Assembly (NCBI GenBank): GCA_003551265.1 | Contig: PUMG01000017.1 | Span: 1-9,281 of the forward strand | Direction of reading: 5' to 3' | Source of the DNA: Halovenus sp. | GTDB lineage: Archaea > Halobacteriota > Halobacteria > Halobacteriales > Haloarculaceae | Length of the DNA: 9,281 bases | In this document: positions 6,888 through 9,281 of the stretch, piece after piece | Position numbering within the stretch: position 1 is the first letter of the stretch | How the letters are laid out: the number at the start of each line of letters is the position of its first letter | Notes under the pieces: generated by a model | Databases searched by the model: none | Told to the model about the DNA's origin: nothing | The model's input: only the letters and a program-made list of their open reading frames with translations | Program-made: the position numbers and the translations under genes

Positions 6888-7685
6888 ATGCGACCCATCG
6901 ATAACTCACCGCTATCACGCGACGGAAAGGTACTCATCCTCGCTTACGACCACGGACTGGAACACGGTCCTGTAGACTTCGAGGACGTACCAGAGAGTGC
7001 AGACCCTGAACGGGTGTTCGAGATTGCAACGCACCCGGCAGTGACGAGTCTCGCCGTCCAGAAAGGAATCGCCGAGGCGTACTACCCATCCTACGAGGAC
7101 GACGTGACGTTGCTTGCAAAACTCAACGGGACGTCGAACCTCTGGATGGGCGAGCACGACTCCGCCGTCAACTGGTCGGTTGAGTACGCTGCGGAGGTCG
7201 GTGCCGATGCAGTTGGGTTCACGCTCTACGGTGGCTCGAACCACGAAGTCGAGATGGCCGAGGAGTTCCGTGAGGCCCACGAGGCCGCGCGAGCGCACGA
7301 CCTGCCTGTCGTGATGTGGGCGTATCCCCGGGGACAGGGTGTCAAAAACGACACCACCTCGAGTATCATCGCGTACGCCGCCCGGCAGGCACTCGAACTC
7401 GGTGCAGATGTGGCGAAGGTGAAATATCCCGGTAGCAAAGAGGCGATGGAACACGTTGTCGAGATGGCCGGACCGACGAAAGTCATCATGTCCGGCGGTT
7501 CCAAGCGGAGTGACCGCGAGTTTCTGGAGAGTGTCAAGGCAGTTATCGACGCTGGCGGTGCAGGACTCGCTGTTGGCCGAAACATCTTCCAGCGCGAAAA
7601 CCCACGTTACATCCTCGATGCTCTGGAACACGTCATCTACGAGGAGGCGTCGGTGGACACCGCGCTCGCGGAAGCGGACAAATAA
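6888..7685 (+). CDS. fba: Archaeal-type class I fructose-bisphosphate aldolase
   Basis: This cytoplasmic enzyme interconverts fructose 1,6-bisphosphate with dihydroxyacetone phosphate and glyceraldehyde 3-phosphate through a Schiff base. The 265-residue length fits the DhnA-like archaeal class IA family. Near the N-terminus, ILAYDHGLEHGP (17-28) is the family signature and distinguishes it from the related ADTH synthases, which have PMDHG. Trp144 and Tyr146 in MWAYPRGQ and Lys177 in ADVAKVKYPG fall at the same numbers I recall for the Thermoproteus tenax enzyme, with Lys177 the Schiff-base lysine and Tyr146 the proton donor. SGGSK (202-206) and GGAGLAVGRNIFQR (223-236) are the C-terminal phosphate-binding loops. 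The start at 6888 fits the promoter and the family; an in-frame GTG at 6843 is rejected. The bisphosphatase gene follows after 11 nt. Confidence 0.95.
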   Translation: MRPIDNSPLSRDGKVLILAYDHGLEHGPVDFEDVPESADPERVFEIATHPAVTSLAVQKGIAEAYYPSYEDDVTLLAKLNGTSNLWMGEHDSAVNWSVEYAAEVGADAVGFTLYGGSNHEVEMAEEFREAHEAARAHDLPVVMWAYPRGQGVKNDTTSSIIAYAARQALELGADVAKVKYPGSKEAMEHVVEMAGPTKVIMSGGSKRSDREFLESVKAVIDAGGAGLAVGRNIFQRENPRYILDALEHVIYEEASVDTALAEADK

Positions 7686-7696
7686 GTTTTTCGAGC

Positions 7697-8545
7697 ATGT
7701 CCGACCCTATCGAGACTATCTTCGAGACAGTCGCGCACACATCGACAGACATTCAGGGTATCCTGGGTTCACGACGCTCGTACGAGGCAGGACACAACCC
7801 GAGCGGGGAACAACAACTCGCAGCGGACGTCTACGCCGACGAACAGCTGGAAACTGCAGTGCTTGCCCTGGACGAAGTAGGTTCGTATGCGAGCGAGGAG
7901 CGCGAGGAGGTTATCGAAGATAACGGAACCTACCACGTCGTCTGTGACCCACTCGATGGCTCCTCGAATCTCAGATCCAACAACGGGATGGGGACGATCA
8001 TCGGTATCTACGACGAAAAACCGCCAGCGCCCGGAGAAGCGCTCCTAGCTGCGGGGTATGTGCTCTACGGTCCAATCACGACGATGGTGACGGCTGTCGA
8101 CGGGACCGTTACGGAGTACCTCGTCGAGGATGGAACCCGCAAGATACTGAACGAGAACGTCAAACTCCCCGATGATCCAGTCGTCTACGGTTTCGGTGGG
8201 AAAGCGCCGGAGTGGCCCGATGACTTCGCGGAGTACGTCGGCTCTATCGAACAGGAGTGGCAGTTGAAGCTACGCTACGGTGGTGCAATGGTTGCGGATG
8301 TGAATCAGGTGTTGACCTACGGCGGCATCTTCGGGTATCCGATGCTGAAAGAACGCCCCGAGAGCAAACTCCGTCTTCAGTTCGAAGGCCACCCCATTGC
8401 GCACATTGTGGCCACAGCGGGTGGTGCGTCGACAGATGGAACGATGTCGTTAGTTTCGAAGACACCCACCGAACTCCACGAACGCTCGCCGCTGTTTGTC
8501 GGAAACCAACCACTGATAGGGGAACTGGAATCGACTATCGAGTGA
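7697..8545 (+). CDS. fbp: Class 1 fructose-1,6-bisphosphatase
   Basis: It hydrolyses fructose 1,6-bisphosphate to fructose 6-phosphate and phosphate, the committed step of gluconeogenesis, in the cytoplasm. The 282-residue sequence shows the class 1 motifs in order: ASEE (65-68) and DPLDGSSN (84-91) for metal binding, RYGGAMVADV (193-202) and YGGIFGYP (208-215) for substrate binding, KLRLQFE (224-230) and the C-terminal PTELHERSPLFVGN (257-270). Compared with eukaryotic enzymes the N-terminal region is short, so AMP regulation of the mammalian kind is doubtful. It begins 11 nt after the aldolase stop, without its own promoter or clear Shine-Dalgarno site, so it is probably cotranscribed and the two consecutive steps are made together. 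A 9-bp hairpin follows the stop. Confidence 0.95.
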   Translation: MSDPIETIFETVAHTSTDIQGILGSRRSYEAGHNPSGEQQLAADVYADEQLETAVLALDEVGSYASEEREEVIEDNGTYHVVCDPLDGSSNLRSNNGMGTIIGIYDEKPPAPGEALLAAGYVLYGPITTMVTAVDGTVTEYLVEDGTRKILNENVKLPDDPVVYGFGGKAPEWPDDFAEYVGSIEQEWQLKLRYGGAMVADVNQVLTYGGIFGYPMLKERPESKLRLQFEGHPIAHIVATAGGASTDGTMSLVSKTPTELHERSPLFVGNQPLIGELESTIE

Positions 8546-8555
8546 TACTGTCGGT

Positions 8556-8576
8556 CGAAAATTCGCGGAATTTTCG
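8556..8576 (+). terminator. Hairpin after the bisphosphatase gene
   Basis: CGAAAATTC (8556-8564) and GAATTTTCG (8568-8576) form a perfect 9-bp inverted repeat with a 3-nt GCG loop, starting 11 nt after the stop codon. The T-run inside the right arm would suit archaeal termination, and the symmetry means it could stop transcripts from either side. Confidence 0.5.
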
Positions 8577-8603
8577 CAGCAAGTAGTTGAGTCGGTTTGA
8601 GTT

Positions 8604-8696
8604 GTCCGGATGCTCGTACTGCGCCCGATAGTCGCGGTGTGGGCAAAGAGAGCGGGTTGTTTCGGGGCTCGCAACCCGACGGTTTGTTCACCGGAC
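8604..8696. repeat. Nested inverted repeats, possibly a structured RNA
   Basis: GTCCGG (8604-8609) can pair with CCGGAC (8691-8696). Inside, CGGGTTG (8653-8659) pairs with CAACCCG (8672-8678) across a 12-nt loop. The nested arrangement could be the fold of a small RNA or a 3' untranslated region, but the stems are short and there are no compensatory data, so it may be chance in GC-rich DNA. Confidence 0.3.
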
Positions 8697-8760
8697 ATCC
8701 GTTTCCCACTCTCTGTCTCTGCTTATGTGCAGGCGGACCCTTTCTTTCAATATAGCATTC

Positions 8761-8884
8761 TATGGTTTATACGTGTGGTGTGAGACAATAAATTCAAAAC
8801 AAAATTTCAGTTTATCCGTCAGGGTTGGACGGTTAACCTCTCCTCTTGCGGTGAATCACCTCGGGGTCAAGCCCCGGGGCATTC
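8761..8884 (+). mobile_element. Probable relic of an IS200/IS605-type element (MITE- or PATE-like)
   Basis: The segment is bounded by direct repeats GCATTCTA at 8755-8762 and 8879-8886. It starts AT-rich and ends in a GC-rich hairpin (8859-8879) directly followed by CATTC. A subterminal hairpin close to the end, with a short shared sequence at both boundaries, is the way IS200/IS605 elements and their non-autonomous derivatives are built. The hairpin sequence around CCTCGGGGTCAAGCCCC resembles right ends of haloarchaeal tnpB elements as I remember them. No tnpA or tnpB coding sequence is left, and I see only a weak left-end palindrome (ATAG-CATT-CTAT, 8752-8763). The exact boundaries are therefore a guess. 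Confidence 0.4.
8859..8879 (+). repeat. GC-rich stem-loop at the right end of the IS-like relic
   Basis: CCTCGGGG (8859-8866) pairs with CCCCGGGG (8872-8879) around a TCAAG loop, giving eight base pairs including one G-T. It stands out against the AT-rich DNA before it and is the best evidence for a transposon right end or the 3' end of an omega-RNA-like transcript. Confidence 0.55.
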
Positions 8885-9012
8885 TAGGCTGTTTGTAACC
8901 GACGAGGCTTCGCCACCAATACTTACTCCCTTGGGTATGGGGACCAGAGATGTGCTGGTCGAAGCACCATCGCAATCCAGAGGATGTCTCGGACGGGATA
9001 CGCCTCGGAGCA

Positions 9013-9183
9013 TCAGTATAGTACATTTACGTACCATCTCGTTGCTGCACGTCGACTGTGTCGCCATTGCAGGACACCCACTGCCGTCGCGAACAGTGAG
9101 ATCCTCTCCTCGGAAAAGATAGCAAGAAAGTTTCGAGTCAGTCCACTCCTCCTTGTGCCTGCCGGCAGTTCAGATTCACACAT
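9013..9183 (-). CDS. Doubtful 56-residue ORF with one hydrophobic segment
   Basis: From ATG at 9183 to TGA at 9013 the minus strand encodes 56 residues beginning MCESELPAGTRRSG. A hydrophobic segment follows (FLAIFSEERISLFATAVGVL, residues 19-38), then a basic RHSRRAATRW tail. It could be a small membrane protein or a gene remnant. Against it, the protein is basic rather than acidic, third-codon positions are not GC-biased, no promoter is obvious, and I recognise no family. It is listed only so that it is not lost. Confidence 0.15.
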   Translation of the reverse strand: MCESELPAGTRRSGLTRNFLAIFSEERISLFATAVGVLQWRHSRRAATRWYVNVLY

Positions 9184-9244
9184 ACGCTGTTCTGTAGAGG
9201 ATTGTTGGTGAACTGGAGCAGTAGCTGGAAGTCAAAACAGGCAA

Positions 9245-9266
9245 GGGTGGCGCGTCCGCGCCACCC
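9245..9266. terminator. Perfect 10-bp inverted repeat near the right edge
   Basis: GGGTGGCGCG (9245-9254) and CGCGCCACCC (9257-9266) are exact reverse complements separated by 2 nt; with a 4-nt loop the stem would be 9 bp. On the minus strand the repeat is followed after about ten bases by TTTT (complement of AAAA at 9235-9238). It could therefore terminate a gene entering from the right. A regulatory or transposon-end role is equally possible. Confidence 0.35.
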
Positions 9267-9281
9267 GACGAACAATGTTCC

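Larger units (their letters stand above)
8546..9281. other. Non-coding region without a convincing gene
   Basis: About 735 nt follow the bisphosphatase gene with no ORF that has a recognisable product or haloarchaeal acidic composition. In order it holds the 8556-8576 hairpin, a segment with nested inverted repeats (8604-8696), an AT-rich stretch (about 8741-8815) whose base composition departs from the rest of the window, the IS-like relic (8761-8884), a mixed segment with a doubtful 56-residue minus-strand ORF (9013-9183), and a perfect inverted repeat near the right edge. I found no tRNA, rRNA or CRISPR array. Confidence 0.6.

Noticed and set aside
6915..7631. 238-codon minus-strand ORF opposite the aldolase gene
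   Set aside because: The plus strand encodes an aldolase with all catalytic motifs. The antisense frame is a mirror artefact.
8942..8967. Overlapping small inverted repeats GACCAG/CTGGTC and GTGCT/AGCAC
   Set aside because: They are mutually exclusive 5-6 bp stems with no context. This is expected by chance in such DNA.
8867..9067. 66-codon minus-strand ORF across the IS-like hairpin
   Set aside because: It spans the GC-rich stem-loop and the relic boundary, is low in acidic residues and has no recognisable domain.
8984..9211. 75-codon plus-strand ORF with a CRHC motif
   Set aside because: It contains two cysteine clusters that at first suggested a zinc ribbon, but they are not spaced as a CxxC pair. 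The composition is not haloarchaeal and no promoter is seen.

Overview
The window looks like chromosomal DNA from a halophilic archaeon (Halobacteria). The supporting signs are acidic predicted proteins rich in Asp and Glu, archaeal TATA/BRE-type promoters about 25-35 nt before start codons (leaderless transcripts), pilin-type signal peptides of the DRA| and RG|Q kinds, and several proteins I know only from haloarchaea (the DUF5785 family and a set of membrane-anchored secreted proteins). I cannot name the genus.

Layout. (1) 1-375, minus strand: the N-terminal part of a HerA/DUF87-type P-loop ATPase, cut by the left edge. (2) 376-478: a divergent promoter region. (3) 479-6455, plus strand: five tightly packed genes for proteins with one N-terminal membrane segment and an exported domain. 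The first (479-943) has its own spacing. The other four (997-1449, 1442-2371, 2368-5919, 5925-6455) overlap or nearly touch, follow a good TATA box, and form one operon. Two of these four carry convincing archaeal pilin-type signal peptides and a third, of 1183 residues, carries a weaker one. I read the set as a predicted pilus or secretion-like surface apparatus of unknown function. (4) 6519-6824: a small soluble DUF5785-type protein. (5) 6888-8545: a two-gene gluconeogenesis operon, class I archaeal fructose-bisphosphate aldolase followed 11 nt later by class 1 fructose-1,6-bisphosphatase. These run consecutive steps from triose phosphates to fructose 6-phosphate. (6) 8546-9281: about 735 nt without a convincing gene. 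It holds a terminator-like hairpin after the bisphosphatase, a possibly structured segment, a short AT-rich piece ending in a GC-rich hairpin with flanking direct repeats (probably a relic of an IS200/IS605-type element), a doubtful 56-residue ORF and a perfect 10-bp inverted repeat near the right edge.

The most interesting part is 1-6455: a HerA-like ATPase divergent from a multi-gene set of pilin-like membrane proteins, with no PilB-type ATPase or PilC-type membrane platform gene between them. DUF numbers are recalled family names and have not been checked against a database.
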